In this document: in pieces, positions 25,002-35,339 of the stretch
Layout: every line of letters begins with the position of its first letter
How positions within the stretch are numbered: position 1 is the first letter of the stretch
Assembly (NCBI GenBank): GCA_029860045.1
Contig: JAOUBY010000009.1
Location: 1 to 47,425, forward strand
Source: Gammaproteobacteria bacterium
Lineage (GTDB): Bacteria > Pseudomonadota > Gammaproteobacteria > UBA9214
Direction: 5' to 3'
Length of the DNA stretch: 47,425 bases
Program-made: the position numbers and the translations under genes
Notes under the pieces: generated by a model
Told to the model about the DNA's origin: nothing
Database searches by the model: none
What the model saw: only the letters and a program-made list of their open reading frames with translations

Positions 25002-25736
25002 TTATCTGAAATCCCCCCACAGGGTCTGCATCGCGGCAAGCGCCGCGAGTCCGGCGGTTTCGGTGCGCAGGATGCGCTGACCCAGGCGGATCCCTTTGAA
25101 TCCGGCTGTTCTGGCCAGTGACTGCTCACCCGATTCCAGCCCACCTTCCGGCCCGACTAGCAGGACGATGTTGCCGGCAGGTGCAGCTATCCCCGGCAGT
25201 GTGTGTGCGCTGTCCGGTTGCAGCATGAGTTGGCAGTCTGCCCCGGGCTGTGTGTGTATCCAGTTTGCCAGGCTGTCGGGCGCTTCCACGACCGGCAGCG
25301 TGGCGCGGCCGCATTGTTCGCAGGCGCTGATCACCACGCCCTGCCAGTGCTGGCGACGCCTGGCCAGGCGCTCCCCCTTCAGGTGCGACTGACTGCGTTG
25401 CATCCACAGTGGCTGGATTGTATTTACCCCCAGTTCTACCGCCTTTTGCAGGATCAGGTCCATGCGATCTTGTCGGGCAATGCCCTGCGCCAGGGTGACT
25501 GACAGTGCGGACTCCGGGCTGGCTGAAACCTGTTCGCCGACGGTGAGCTCGATACTGTCGCGGCCAGTGCCTTGCAGTATGGCGTGGTGTTCATTGCCCG
25601 CGCCATCGAACACGCGCAGTGCAGCGCCGCTGCGCAACCGCAGGACATGCGTGACCTGGTGGGCCGTTTGCCCGTCGATGGTCAGGGATGCTCCCGGGAC
25701 GAGAGCGTGGGCTGTATACAGGCGGGAGATGCGCAT
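25002..25736 (-). CDS. rsmE: 16S rRNA (uracil(1498)-N3)-methyltransferase RsmE
   Basis: RsmE is a SPOUT-class enzyme methylating N3 of U1498 in 16S rRNA. The 244 residues include an N-terminal PUA-like part (GQTAHQVTHVLRLRSGAALRVFDG), QKAVELGVNTIQPLWMQRSQ, SACEQCGRATLP, and the SAM-binding knot motifs LLVGPEGGLESGE and LGQRILRTETAGLAAL. Length and motifs are standard. It diverges from bioA, a neighbour relation also seen in Pseudomonas. It converges with chpC across the REP cluster. Confidence 0.95.
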   Translation of the reverse strand: MRISRLYTAHALVPGASLTIDGQTAHQVTHVLRLRSGAALRVFDGAGNEHHAILQGTGRDSIELTVGEQVSASPESALSVTLAQGIARQDRMDLILQKAVELGVNTIQPLWMQRSQSHLKGERLARRRQHWQGVVISACEQCGRATLPVVEAPDSLANWIHTQPGADCQLMLQPDSAHTLPGIAAPAGNIVLLVGPEGGLESGEQSLARTAGFKGIRLGQRILRTETAGLAALAAMQTLWGDFR

Positions 25737-25796
25737 GGTCCTGGGTATCGGTATGGGTCGTTATGGAAGTACTGTAGCAATGTCTGGCAAGGGTTG

Positions 25797-25825
25797 GTGA
25801 CTATTGTACCCATGTTGCCGATAAT
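25797..25825 (+). promoter_or_regulatory. Candidate bioA promoter
   Basis: GTGACT (25797-25802) and GATAAT (25820-25825) are spaced by 17 bases. The implied transcript start falls only a few bases before the bioA ATG at 25837, and no Shine-Dalgarno is visible there. I found no inverted TTGTAAAC-type BirA operator in the 100-base gap. Confidence 0.3.
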
Positions 25826-25836
25826 GACTGCCATTC

Positions 25837-27141
25837 ATGAGCAAGATAATTCCTGAATCCGAAGACCGCTGGCTGGCCGCGGACCGTGCGCACGTCTGGC
25901 ACCCCTACAGTGCGATAGGTGCCGATACGCCGGTCTTTCATGTGCAGTCCGCGTCAGGCGTACGTATCAGGCTTGCCGACGGCCGTGAGCTGATTGACGG
26001 CATGGCCTCATGGTGGTGCGCGATTCATGGCTATAACCACCCGGTGCTGAATGCGGCCCTCGAGCAGCAACTCAAAAGTATGGCCCATGTCATGTTCGGT
26101 GGCCTGACTCACCGGCCGGCGGTGGAACTGGCCGAACTGTTGCTGTCAGTCACGCCGGAGCCATTACAGGCAGTGTTCTTTTCCGACTCGGGCTCCGTGT
26201 CGGTCGAGGTGGCCATGAAGATGGCCATCCAGTACTGGCAGGCACGCGGCAGTAACGACAAGGTGCGCTTTGTTACGCTGCGACATGGCTATCATGGCGA
26301 CACCCTCGGGGCGATGTCGGTGTGCGATCCCGTGACCGGCATGCACGCGCTGTTTTCGGGTGTGTTGCCGCAGCAACTGTTCATCGACGCGCCAGGCTGT
26401 GCGTTTGGAGAGCCCTGCACCGATGCAGACATCGAGCCGCTGGCAGGCGTGTTGCAGGCGCATGCACACGAGCTTGCAGCACTGATCCTGGAACCGGTGG
26501 TGCAGGGCGCCGGTGGCATGCGTTTCTATTCCGCCGATTATCTGCGCCGCGCGCGCGAGTTGTGCGAGCGCCATGACGTATTGCTGATTGCCGACGAAAT
26601 TGCGACCGGCTTCGGGCGTACGGGTGAATTATTTGCCTGTGATCATGCCGGGATCGCACCGGACATCATGTGCCTGGGCAAGTCGCTGACAGGTGGCTAT
26701 ATGACGCTGGCGGCCACGCTGACCACGGCGGCGATTGCCGACACCATCAGCCAGGGGGCGCCGGGGGTGTTCATGCACGGCCCGACCTTCATGGCCAATC
26801 CGCTGGCCTGTGCCACCGCGCTGGCCAGCGTGCAGTTATTACTGGATTCTCCCTGGCAGCAGCGCGTACAGGAAATTGAAGCCGGTCTGCGTCGGGGCCT
26901 GCAACCCTGCGCGGCATTCGGGCATGTGCGTGACGTCAGGGCGCTGGGTGCAATCGGCGTGGTCGAGCTGGATGCGCCGGTTGATATGAAAGCCGTGCAA
27001 CGTCAGTTCGTCGATCGGGGGGTCTGGGTGCGCCCTTTCGGGAGGCTGGTGTACCTGATGCCGCCATTTATTATTGGCGATGCGGACCTGGCAGCGTTGA
27101 CACAGGCCGTGGTCAGCGTGGTGAGCGATTCAACCGGATAA
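25837..27141 (+). CDS. bioA: Adenosylmethionine-8-amino-7-oxononanoate aminotransferase
   Basis: BioA converts 8-amino-7-oxononanoate (KAPA) to 7,8-diaminononanoate (DAPA) with SAM as amino donor, in biotin synthesis. Fold-type I, class III aminotransferase of 434 residues. Motifs include [10 protein letters not shown], the substrate-binding [16 protein letters not shown], the PLP phosphate-binding [30 protein letters not shown], the PLP lysine Lys282 in [11 protein letters not shown], and [12 protein letters not shown]. The WW pair and Tyr distinguish BioA from ornithine-type relatives. Usual bio partners (bioB, F, H, C, D) are not in the window. It diverges from rsmE and converges on the Fe-S carrier gene. 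Confidence 0.94.
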   Translation: MSKIIPESEDRWLAADRAHVWHPYSAIGADTPVFHVQSASGVRIRLADGRELIDGMASWWCAIHGYNHPVLNAALEQQLKSMAHVMFGGLTHRPAVELAELLLSVTPEPLQAVFFSDSGSVSVEVAMKMAIQYWQARGSNDKVRFVTLRHGYHGDTLGAMSVCDPVTGMHALFSGVLPQQLFIDAPGCAFGEPCTDADIEPLAGVLQAHAHELAALILEPVVQGAGGMRFYSADYLRRARELCERHDVLLIADEIATGFGRTGELFACDHAGIAPDIMCLGKSLTGGYMTLAATLTTAAIADTISQGAPGVFMHGPTFMANPLACATALASVQLLLDSPWQQRVQEIEAGLRRGLQPCAAFGHVRDVRALGAIGVVELDAPVDMKAVQRQFVDRGVWVRPFGRLVYLMPPFIIGDADLAALTQAVVSVVSDSTG

Positions 27142-27165
27142 ACCGGCTGAATCACTCATGTCTGT

Positions 27166-27528
27166 CTAGCTACAGCCGCCGCCTGCGGAGCCGCAGGTGC
27201 CGCAGCCACTGCCGGCCGGTTGTGGAATATTGTTGAAGACAAAGGCAGGGTTTCCGTCACCCCGGTCTACAAAATCAATTTCCGCGCCGCGCAAATGTCC
27301 GATTGTTTCGGTGTCGACGATGACCTTGACGTCGCCATGTTCGGCAACCAGGTCATTGCCCTCTACCTTGTCTGTGAATGTCATGCCGAAGCTCATGCCG
27401 CTGCATCCGCCGGGGGAGGCGTAGACACGAATGCCTTCGATATCTTCCTCGGTATTGCCAATCAGTTCCGCGAGTTTTTCTGTGGCCGCAGCGGTGACAG
27501 CCAGGTCATCCTGTGTAAGTACGTTCAC
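27166..27528 (-). CDS. A-type Fe-S carrier (ErpA/IscA family) with unusual Cys tail
   Basis: HesB/IscA/ErpA-family carrier of 120 residues, which passes Fe-S clusters to apo-enzymes. The first ligand Cys42 is in SPGGCSGMSFGM. Instead of the family ending with CGCG, the tail reads GSGCGTCGSAGGGCS, with Cys109, Cys112 and Cys119. The spacing is CxxC plus an extra cysteine, in a Gly/Ser-rich extension. Starts at a GTG with AGAAGG about ten bases upstream. No isc or suf genes adjoin. BioB, the natural biotin-pathway Fe-S client, is also absent, so the nearness to bioA is only suggestive. I cannot decide between erpA and iscA-like, so I leave the symbol empty. Confidence 0.85.
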   Translation of the reverse strand: MNVLTQDDLAVTAAATEKLAELIGNTEEDIEGIRVYASPGGCSGMSFGMTFTDKVEGNDLVAEHGDVKVIVDTETIGHLRGAEIDFVDRGDGNPAFVFNNIPQPAGSGCGTCGSAGGGCS

Positions 27529-27566
27529 GTGAATATTACCTTCTGAATTATTAGAACAAGTGGGGG

Positions 27567-27572
27567 AGTATA
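27567..27572 (-). promoter_or_regulatory. Candidate -10 box of the Fe-S carrier gene
   Basis: On the minus strand the gap before the carrier gene contains TATACT, a five-of-six match to the sigma-70 -10 element, about 40 bases before the GTG start. No convincing -35 is at 16-18 bases, and I see no recognisable IscR site. Confidence 0.3.
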
Positions 27573-27630
27573 ACAGCTGTTGCGCGCTGGATGCCGCGCA
27601 TCAATGCGTGATGCAGGGCATGGGGGCGAA

Positions 27631-28479
27631 CTATTTGCTATCCAGACCGAGATTATTCCAGACGGCGAGTGCCGGCGCGGCTCGGTTAAGGGTATAAAAA
27701 TGCAGTCCCGGTGCGCCGTGCGCGAGCAGACGCTCACACAGTCCGGTGACGACTTCCTCGCCAAAGGCGCGAATGGAAGTCAGGTCCTCGCCATACCCTT
27801 CCAGGCGCTTGCGAATCCAGCGCGGGATTTCAGCGCCACAGGCATCCGAGAAACGCGCAAGCTGGTGGAAATTCGTGATGGGCATGATGCCGGGTACCAC
27901 CGGGATGCCGATGCCGTCTTGTTCGCAGCGTTCGACGAAGCGAAAGTAGGCGTCGGCATTGTAGAAGTACTGCGTGATGGCGCTGTTTGCACCGGCCGCA
28001 ACCTTGTGCCTGAAATTCTCGAAGTCCCGGTCCGGGCTGGTGGCCTGCGGGTGGTACTCCGGGTAGGCGGCCACCTCGATGTGAAAGTGGTCAGCGGTGG
28101 TCTCGCGGATAAAGGCAACCAGCTCGTTGGCGTAGCGGAATTCGCCGGCCTCGACCATGCCGGACGGCATATCGCCACGCAGCGCCACGATATGCCTGAT
28201 GCCGCGTTCCATGTAGGCAGACAGCATGTCGCGGATGTTGTCATGCGTTGAACTGATGCAGGACAGGTGCGGGGCGGTCTCTATGCCTGACTTGTGCTGG
28301 ATATTGATGACGGTTTCGGCGGTGCGGTCGCGGGTCGAGCCGCCGGCACCAAAAGTCACCGAGAAAAAACGCGGGGTGACCGCGGCCAGCGACAGGCAGG
28401 TTTTTTCCAGCTGAGCAATACCGTCCGCTGTCTTTGGCGGGAAGAATTCGAAACTCAGTTCTACGCTGCGCGAGCCCAT
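27631..28479 (-). CDS. metF: 5,10-methylenetetrahydrofolate reductase
   Basis: MetF reduces methylene-THF to methyl-THF, the methyl donor for methionine. FAD-dependent TIM-barrel of 282 residues. Landmarks are LSFEFFPPKT, FFSVTFGAGGSTRDRT, PHLSCISSTHDNI, HIVALRGDMP, EVAAYPEYHPQA and ITQYFYNADAYFRFVERC with PGIMPI. Length is usual for the bacterial enzyme. It is the last gene of the metK-ahcY-metF set, 26 bases after ahcY, an order that groups the SAM cycle: methylation, SAH removal and methyl regeneration. Confidence 0.97.
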   Translation of the reverse strand: MGSRSVELSFEFFPPKTADGIAQLEKTCLSLAAVTPRFFSVTFGAGGSTRDRTAETVINIQHKSGIETAPHLSCISSTHDNIRDMLSAYMERGIRHIVALRGDMPSGMVEAGEFRYANELVAFIRETTADHFHIEVAAYPEYHPQATSPDRDFENFRHKVAAGANSAITQYFYNADAYFRFVERCEQDGIGIPVVPGIMPITNFHQLARFSDACGAEIPRWIRKRLEGYGEDLTSIRAFGEEVVTGLCERLLAHGAPGLHFYTLNRAAPALAVWNNLGLDSK

Positions 28480-28505
28480 GGCCGTACTGCTTTCCCCTTG
28501 CTGTG

Positions 28506-29924
28506 TTAGTAGCGGTAATGCTCCGGCTTGTACGGCCCGTCCACCGGTACGTCAATGTAATCGGCCTGCTGTTGTGACAGCGCGGTCAGGTTGGCGCCGA
28601 CCTTGGCAAGGTGCAGTCGTGCCACTTCCTCGTCCAGTTTCTTCGGCAGGGTGTAGACACTGTTCTGGTAGTTGTCACCATGATTCCAAAGTTCCATCTG
28701 CGCGAGCGTCTGGTTGGTGAAGCTGTTGGACATCACGAAGCTGGGATGACCGGTGGCGCAGCCGAGGTTCACCAGCCGGCCCTCGGCCAGCAGCAGGATG
28801 CGCTTGCCATTCGGCAGGATGATGTGGTCGACCTGCGGCTTGATGTTCTCCCACTGGTACTGCTTCATGCTGGCGATATCGATCTCGTTATCGAAATGTC
28901 CGATGTTGCAGACAATGGCCTGGTCCTGCATCTTCACCATGTGATCGTGGTTGATGACATGGTAGTTGCCGGTGCAGGTAACAAAGATGTTGGCCTTGTC
29001 GGCGGCGTCTTCCATGGTGACTACACGGTAGCCTTCCATCGCGGCCTGCAGGGCGCAGATGGGATCGATTTCCGTCACCCACACGGTACAACCCAGTCCT
29101 TTCAGTGACTGGGCGCAGCCCTTGCCAACGTCGCCGTAACCAATGACCACGGCAATCTTGCCGGCAATCATCACGTCGGTAGCGCGCTTGATGCCATCGA
29201 CCAGCGATTCGCGGCAGCCATACAGGTTGTCGAACTTGCTCTTTGTGACCGAGTCATTGACGTTGATGGCCGGGAACGGCAGCTCGCCACGTTCCTGCAG
29301 CTGGTACAGGCGATGCACGCCGGTGGTGGTTTCCTCGGTTACACCCTGGATATTTTTCAGGATCTTCGAATACCAGCCGGGTTGTTCGGCAAGCCTCGCC
29401 TTGATGCTGTTAAAGAGTGCGACTTCCTCCTCGCTGTCCGGGTTATCCAGCACCGACAGGTCCTGTTCGGCCTTTGTGCCGAGCATGACCAGCATGGTTG
29501 CGTCGCCACCGTCGTCGAGAATCATGTTCGGTGTGCCACCGTCATGCCATTCCATGATGTTGTGGCAATAGGCCCAGTATTCATCCAGCGACTCACCCTT
29601 GAAGGCATAGACCGGGATGTTGCGCTCGGCAATCGCGGCGGCAGCATGGTCCTGGGTGGAGAAGATATTGCAGGACGCCCAGCGCACCTCGGCGCCCAGG
29701 TCGACCAGCGTCTCGATCAGCACCGCGGTCTGGATGGTCATGTGCAGGCTGCCGGCAATGCGTGCGCCCTTGAGCGGTTTTTCGGTTCCATACTTCTCAC
29801 GTAATGCCATCAGTCCCGGCATTTCGGTCTCGGCGATGGCGATTTCCTTGCGCCCCCAGCCGGCCAGGTCGATATCTGCAACCTTGTAATCACTGGCCAT
29901 CTGTTCCGCTGTTTGTGTACTCAT
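28506..29924 (-). CDS. ahcY: S-adenosylhomocysteine hydrolase
   Basis: AhcY splits S-adenosylhomocysteine into homocysteine and adenosine, relieving product inhibition of methyltransferases. The true start is the ATG at 29924 ([28 protein letters not shown]), with GAGG six bases upstream; the 26 residues added in the track do not belong. That gives 472 residues, including the insertion typical of proteobacterial enzymes. Motifs: [45 protein letters not shown], the NAD-binding [25 protein letters not shown], and the C-terminal [11 protein letters not shown]. It follows metK by 26 bases, too little for a SAH riboswitch. Confidence 0.97.
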   Translation of the reverse strand: MSTQTAEQMASDYKVADIDLAGWGRKEIAIAETEMPGLMALREKYGTEKPLKGARIAGSLHMTIQTAVLIETLVDLGAEVRWASCNIFSTQDHAAAAIAERNIPVYAFKGESLDEYWAYCHNIMEWHDGGTPNMILDDGGDATMLVMLGTKAEQDLSVLDNPDSEEEVALFNSIKARLAEQPGWYSKILKNIQGVTEETTTGVHRLYQLQERGELPFPAINVNDSVTKSKFDNLYGCRESLVDGIKRATDVMIAGKIAVVIGYGDVGKGCAQSLKGLGCTVWVTEIDPICALQAAMEGYRVVTMEDAADKANIFVTCTGNYHVINHDHMVKMQDQAIVCNIGHFDNEIDIASMKQYQWENIKPQVDHIILPNGKRILLLAEGRLVNLGCATGHPSFVMSNSFTNQTLAQMELWNHGDNYQNSVYTLPKKLDEEVARLHLAKVGANLTALSQQQADYIDVPVDGPYKPEHYRY

Positions 29925-29950
29925 GGTGTGCCTCGTTTGATTATGTTGTA

Positions 29951-31117
<1,167 letters not shown>

Positions 31118-31232
31118 ATTTATGAGCTTATTAGTAGAGGGAACGCGTAAGTTTACCTTACATAGGTGATATTTTCATTAGTACCGATGTGCCATAGAGT
31201 GAGCTTCTTTTCATATTTTCAGGGAGTGCGGC
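31118..31232. promoter_or_regulatory. A/T-rich divergent metK / thioredoxin-like control region
   Basis: These 115 bases hold the promoters of metK (leftward) and the thioredoxin-like gene (rightward). A small hairpin GTAAG-TTTAC-CTTAC lies at 31147-31161, in the metK leader. The rightward gene has AGGGAG at 31221-31226. I recognise no MetJ box, MetR site, SAM or SAH riboswitch, and no strong -35/-10 pair. Confidence 0.35.
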
Positions 31233-31802
31233 ATGGTCCGTCTGGAGACACCGGTGTGCGAGTTTGGGAAACCCGCACTGGATTTCAAGCTGCCGGGTAT
31301 CGATGGCAGAGACTGGACCCTGGAGGAATGCCGCGGTCCGGGCGGCCTGCTGGTGATGTTTATCTGCAACCATTGCCCGTTCGTCAAGGCGATCCGCGAG
31401 CGCCTGGTGCGGGATACCCGCGATTTGCGTGCACTGGGGGTTCACAGCGTTGCGATCATGTCCAACGACACGGCCCTGTACGAGGAAGACAGCTTCGGGA
31501 ACATGCAGGCGGTGGCGCGTGAATTCGATTTTCCATTCCCTTACCTGCTGGATGAAAGCCAGGCCGTGGCAAGGGCTTACGGTGCCGTGTGTACCCCTGA
31601 TTTTTTTGGCTATAACAGTGACTTGACGCTGCAGTACCGGGGCCGACTGGATGCCAGTGGCATGCAGGCCGCGCCTGCAGATGCCGCGCGGGACCTGTTT
31701 GATGCCATGCGCCAGGTCGCCGGGACCGGTCAGGGGCCCGATGAGCAGATACCCAGCGTCGGCTGTTCCATTAAATGGCGCGAGGAGCCCGTGGCCGGCT
31801 AG
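31233..31802 (+). CDS. Thioredoxin-family / AhpC-TSA-like redoxin
   Basis: Cytoplasmic redoxin of 189 residues (no signal peptide). The fold is that of the small thioredoxin-like family annotated near AhpC/TSA: PALDFKLPGIDGRDWTLEECRG, then VMFICNHCPFVKAIRERL with the redox CxxC at Cys45-Cys48, SNDTALYEEDSFGNM, AYGAVCTPDFFGYN with a further Cys, RGRLDAS, and the C-terminal SVGCSIKWR. The CNHCPFVK motif is typical of the family. Partners and substrate are not known to me. The start has GGGAG six bases upstream. It diverges from metK; the structured tkt leader follows. Confidence 0.88.
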   Translation: MVRLETPVCEFGKPALDFKLPGIDGRDWTLEECRGPGGLLVMFICNHCPFVKAIRERLVRDTRDLRALGVHSVAIMSNDTALYEEDSFGNMQAVAREFDFPFPYLLDESQAVARAYGAVCTPDFFGYNSDLTLQYRGRLDASGMQAAPADAARDLFDAMRQVAGTGQGPDEQIPSVGCSIKWREEPVAG

Positions 31803-31879
31803 TTTTGCCAGCCCATAAGTTATTGTTATCGACCAATAAATGTGCGCCCCGGCGGCTCCGGTCCGGAACCGGTTCACTA
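31803..31879. other. First part of the tkt upstream gap, no gene seen
   Basis: Between the redoxin stop and the candidate tkt promoter I see no ORF. CCGG-TCCGGAA-CCGG repeats around 31855-31872 could fold weakly. A TTGCCA...TATCGA pair near 31805-31835 is a very weak promoter-like match. Confidence 0.25.
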
Positions 31880-31908
31880 TTGCCGTACGGCACAAACTAG
31901 GGGAAAAT
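31880..31908 (+). promoter_or_regulatory. Candidate promoter with palindromic operator before tkt
   Basis: TTGCCG (31880-31885) and GAAAAT (31903-31908) are spaced by 17 bases, each four of six to the sigma-70 consensus. The -35 lies in a perfect 12-base palindrome, TGCCGTACGGCA (31881-31892). A palindrome on a -35 is the usual geometry of a repressor site. The implied transcript start, about 31914, coincides with the first hairpin of the leader RNA. The regulator is unknown. Confidence 0.4.
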
Positions 31909-31910
31909 AG

Positions 31911-32026
31911 CGCGCCTTGCCTTAAGGTAAGGCCAGAGGGCCGGCGGGAGATTCACTCCAGGCCAGGCCAACGAATCACAGATTGATTGCCTCGGTGTGA
32001 ACGAACCTGCACCGGAGGCTTTTTTT
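31911..32026 (+). ncRNA. Candidate structured leader RNA / attenuator of tkt
   Basis: This stretch has no ORF but a chain of hairpins: CCTTGCC-TTAA-GGTAAGG (31915-31932, one G-U pair), GGCC-AGAG-GGCC overlapping it, GGAG-ATTCA-CTCC (31947-31959), AATCA-CAGAT-TGATT (31974-31988), and then a T-tailed terminator. Several GGCC repeats allow alternative pairings, as an attenuator would need. About 110 bases separate the terminator from the tkt ATG. It matches no riboswitch class I can recall. Alternatives are a small RNA with its own promoter or a long 3' end of the redoxin transcript. Confidence 0.45.
31989..32026 (+). terminator. Intrinsic terminator upstream of tkt
   Basis: GCCTCGGTG pairs with CACCGGAGGC (nine pairs, one bulged G) and is followed at once by seven T residues (32020-32026). 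This is a good Rho-independent terminator on the plus strand. It lies 186 bases after the redoxin stop and 112 before tkt. Confidence 0.8.
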
Positions 32027-32138
32027 GTCGCTGAACACAGGCTCATGCGCGCGGCGCAGAACCCGCGACACGGCCGGCAGGCTGCCGGATTATGGCGACA
32101 ATATAAACAGTATTCAAAATCAGAAACAGGAGAAAAAC

Positions 32139-34127
32139 ATGGCTCAGCGTAAAGATCTAGCCAATGCAATCCGTGCACTCAGCATGGATGCCGTGCAGAA
32201 AGCCAATTCCGGTCATCCCGGTGCTCCCATGGGAATGGCGGACATCGCCGAGGTACTGTGGAACGACAACCTCAAGCACAATCCGGGCAACCCGAACTGG
32301 TCTGACCGTGACCGTTTTGTCCTGTCCAATGGTCATGGTTCCATGTTGATCTATTCGCTGCTGCACCTGACCGGTTATGAGCTGACACTGGATGACCTGA
32401 AGAACTTCCGCCAGTTGCATTCCAAGACCCCGGGTCACCCGGAGTACGGTTATGCGCCCGGTGTGGAAACCACCACGGGTCCGCTCGGCCAGGGCATCAC
32501 CAACGCAGTGGGTATGGCCATCGCAGAGCGTTCACTTGCCGCCGAGTTCAACCGTGACGGTCACGAGATTGTCGACCACAACACCTGGGTGTTCCTGGGC
32601 GACGGTTGTCTCATGGAAGGCATATCGCACGAGGCCTGTTCGCTGGCCGGTACGCTGGGGCTCGGCAAGCTGACTGCATTCTGGGACGACAACGGTATTT
32701 CCATTGATGGTCATGTTGAAGGCTGGTTCACGGACGATACGCCGAACCGCTTCAAGTCCTACGGCTGGCATGTCATTGCCGGTGTCGACGGCCATGATCC
32801 GGTTGCCCTTCAGAAGGCTATTGATGAAGCACGCGCTGTCACCGACAAGCCGTCCATGATCTGCTGCAAGACCATCATCGGTTTCGGTTCGCCGAACAAG
32901 GCCGGCAGCCATGACTGCCATGGTGCGCCGCTGGGCCAGGATGAGATCGCACTGACCCGCAAGGAACTGGGCTGGGAGCACGATGCCTTCGTGGTGCCGG
33001 ATGATATTTATGCCGCATGGAATGCAGGGGACAAGGGTGCAGCGGCGGAAGCCGACTGGAACGAGAAACTGGCTGCCTACAAGGCGGCACACCCGGAACT
33101 GGCCGCCGAGTATGAGCGTCGCATGGCAGGTGATCTGCCGGCGGACTGGACAGCAAAATCGGAAGCGTTTGTTGCCAGTGTGAACGACAAGGCCGAGTCG
33201 CTGGCGACGCGCCAGGCATCGCTCAAGTCTATTGAGGGTTATGCGCCGCTGTTGCCGGAAATCTTCGGCGGTTCCGCCGACCTCGGCTGTTCGAACCTGA
33301 CCGAGTGGTCCGGTTACAAGCCGATGCGTGCCGATACACCGGACAGCAACTACATCAACTACGGTGTGCGCGAGTTCGGCATGTCCGCCATCATGAACGG
33401 CGTTGCGCTGCATGGCGGACTGATTCCGTTTGGCGCCACCTTCCTGATGTTTTCCGAATACGCGCGTAACGCCCTGCGTATGGCGGCGCTGATGAAGATA
33501 CGGAGTATCTTTGTTTATTCGCACGACTCCATCGGTCTGGGCGAGGACGGCCCGACCCACCAGGCCGTCGAGCAGATTCCGACCCTGCGCTTGATTCCCA
33601 ATATGTCGGTTTGGCGTCCGTGTGACACGGTGGAAAGTGCAGTGTGCTGGAAGGATGCGATCGAGCGCCAGGACGGTCCGAGTTGCCTGATCTTCTCGCG
33701 CCAGGGCCTGCCGCACCAGCAGCGCAGCAGTGAGCAGATTGCCGCGATCAGCAAGGGTGGATATGTCCTGAAAGACTGCGACGGCACGCCGGATGCCATC
33801 ATCATTGCAACCGGTTCCGAGGTGGCGCTGGCCATGGATGCGGCCGAGCAGTTGTCAGACAGGAAAATCCGTGTTGTTTCCATGCCGTCGACCAACGCCT
33901 TCGATCAGCAGAATGATGCCTACAAGGAATCTGTGCTGCCGGCAGCGGTTACCGCGCGTGTTGCGGTAGAGGCTGCGGTCACCGATGGCTGGTACAAGTA
34001 TGTCGGCATCAATGGCAAGGTTGTTGGTATCGACCGCTTTGGTGAGTCTGCCCCGGCCGGCGAACTGTTCAAGGAGTTCGGCTTTACGGTTGAGAATGTC
34101 GTCTCCGCCGTCAACAGCGTCCTCTAA
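32139..34127 (+). CDS. tkt: Transketolase
   Basis: Transketolase moves two-carbon units between sugar phosphates in the pentose phosphate and Calvin cycles, using thiamine diphosphate. The track frame is 38 residues too long. ATG 32139 has AGGAG six bases upstream and gives [28 protein letters not shown], 662 residues, the normal size. Motifs: [35 protein letters not shown], the Th[32 protein letters not shown], and the C-terminal [14 protein letters not shown]. First gene of tkt-gap-pgk-pyk-fba, a cluster that can serve glycolysis, gluconeogenesis or CO2 fixation. Confidence 0.97.
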   Translation: MAQRKDLANAIRALSMDAVQKANSGHPGAPMGMADIAEVLWNDNLKHNPGNPNWSDRDRFVLSNGHGSMLIYSLLHLTGYELTLDDLKNFRQLHSKTPGHPEYGYAPGVETTTGPLGQGITNAVGMAIAERSLAAEFNRDGHEIVDHNTWVFLGDGCLMEGISHEACSLAGTLGLGKLTAFWDDNGISIDGHVEGWFTDDTPNRFKSYGWHVIAGVDGHDPVALQKAIDEARAVTDKPSMICCKTIIGFGSPNKAGSHDCHGAPLGQDEIALTRKELGWEHDAFVVPDDIYAAWNAGDKGAAAEADWNEKLAAYKAAHPELAAEYERRMAGDLPADWTAKSEAFVASVNDKAESLATRQASLKSIEGYAPLLPEIFGGSADLGCSNLTEWSGYKPMRADTPDSNYINYGVREFGMSAIMNGVALHGGLIPFGATFLMFSEYARNALRMAALMKIRSIFVYSHDSIGLGEDGPTHQAVEQIPTLRLIPNMSVWRPCDTVESAVCWKDAIERQDGPSCLIFSRQGLPHQQRSSEQIAAISKGGYVLKDCDGTPDAIIIATGSEVALAMDAAEQLSDRKIRVVSMPSTNAFDQQNDAYKESVLPAAVTARVAVEAAVTDGWYKYVGINGKVVGIDRFGESAPAGELFKEFGFTVENVVSAVNSVL

Positions 34128-34142
34128 TTTTACTCATTTATT

Positions 34143-34170
34143 CCGCCCCGTTCGCGGGGCGGGGTTATTT
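34143..34170 (+). terminator. UUCG-capped stem between tkt and gap
   Basis: CCGCCCCG-TTCG-CGGGGCGG is an eight-pair GC stem with the very stable UUCG loop, 15 bases after the tkt stop, followed by GGTTATTT. The T content is low, so partial termination or 3'-end protection is more likely than full termination. Confidence 0.6.
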
Positions 34171-34186
34171 ACTACTTTTCATATAA

Positions 34187-35209
<1,023 letters not shown>

Positions 35210-35224
35210 ATCAGCCGGATTCTT

Positions 35225-35251
35225 TCCCGGGTAACAGTCCGTTACCCGGGA
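35225..35251 (+). other. 11-bp perfect stem-loop between gap and pgk
   Basis: TCCCGGGTAAC-AGTCC-GTTACCCGGGA pairs over eleven bases without mismatch. No T-run follows, so this is unlikely to be a simple terminator. It may be a processing or stability element in the long mRNA. A smaller GCGC-TTTA-GCGC stem lies further on, around 35294. Confidence 0.6.
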
Positions 35252-35339
35252 GATTCCCGGTTGATCTGGTAATGAATTGCATTGCTGATTTTGCGCTTTA
35301 GCGCGAGATGGCTTTAGAAATTTAATAAAGGAGTCGTCC

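Noticed and set aside
25737-25836. BirA operator between rsmE and bioA
   Set aside because: TTGTACCC lacks the matching inverted half-site; no palindrome of the required spacing is present.
29925-29950. SAH riboswitch before ahcY
   Set aside because: Such riboswitches precede ahcY in some gamma- and betaproteobacteria, but only 26 bases separate metK and ahcY, and the metK leader shows no matching conserved core.
31911-32026. 6S RNA, SRP RNA or tRNA in the tkt leader
   Set aside because: No SRP core (GGTCAGGTCCGGAAGGAAGCAGCC type), no long 6S-like rod with central bubble, and no tRNA cloverleaf or T-loop.
32532-33716. 394-residue minus-strand ORF
   Set aside because: Antisense to transketolase, with shadow composition (many Arg, His and Gln) and no recognisable domain.
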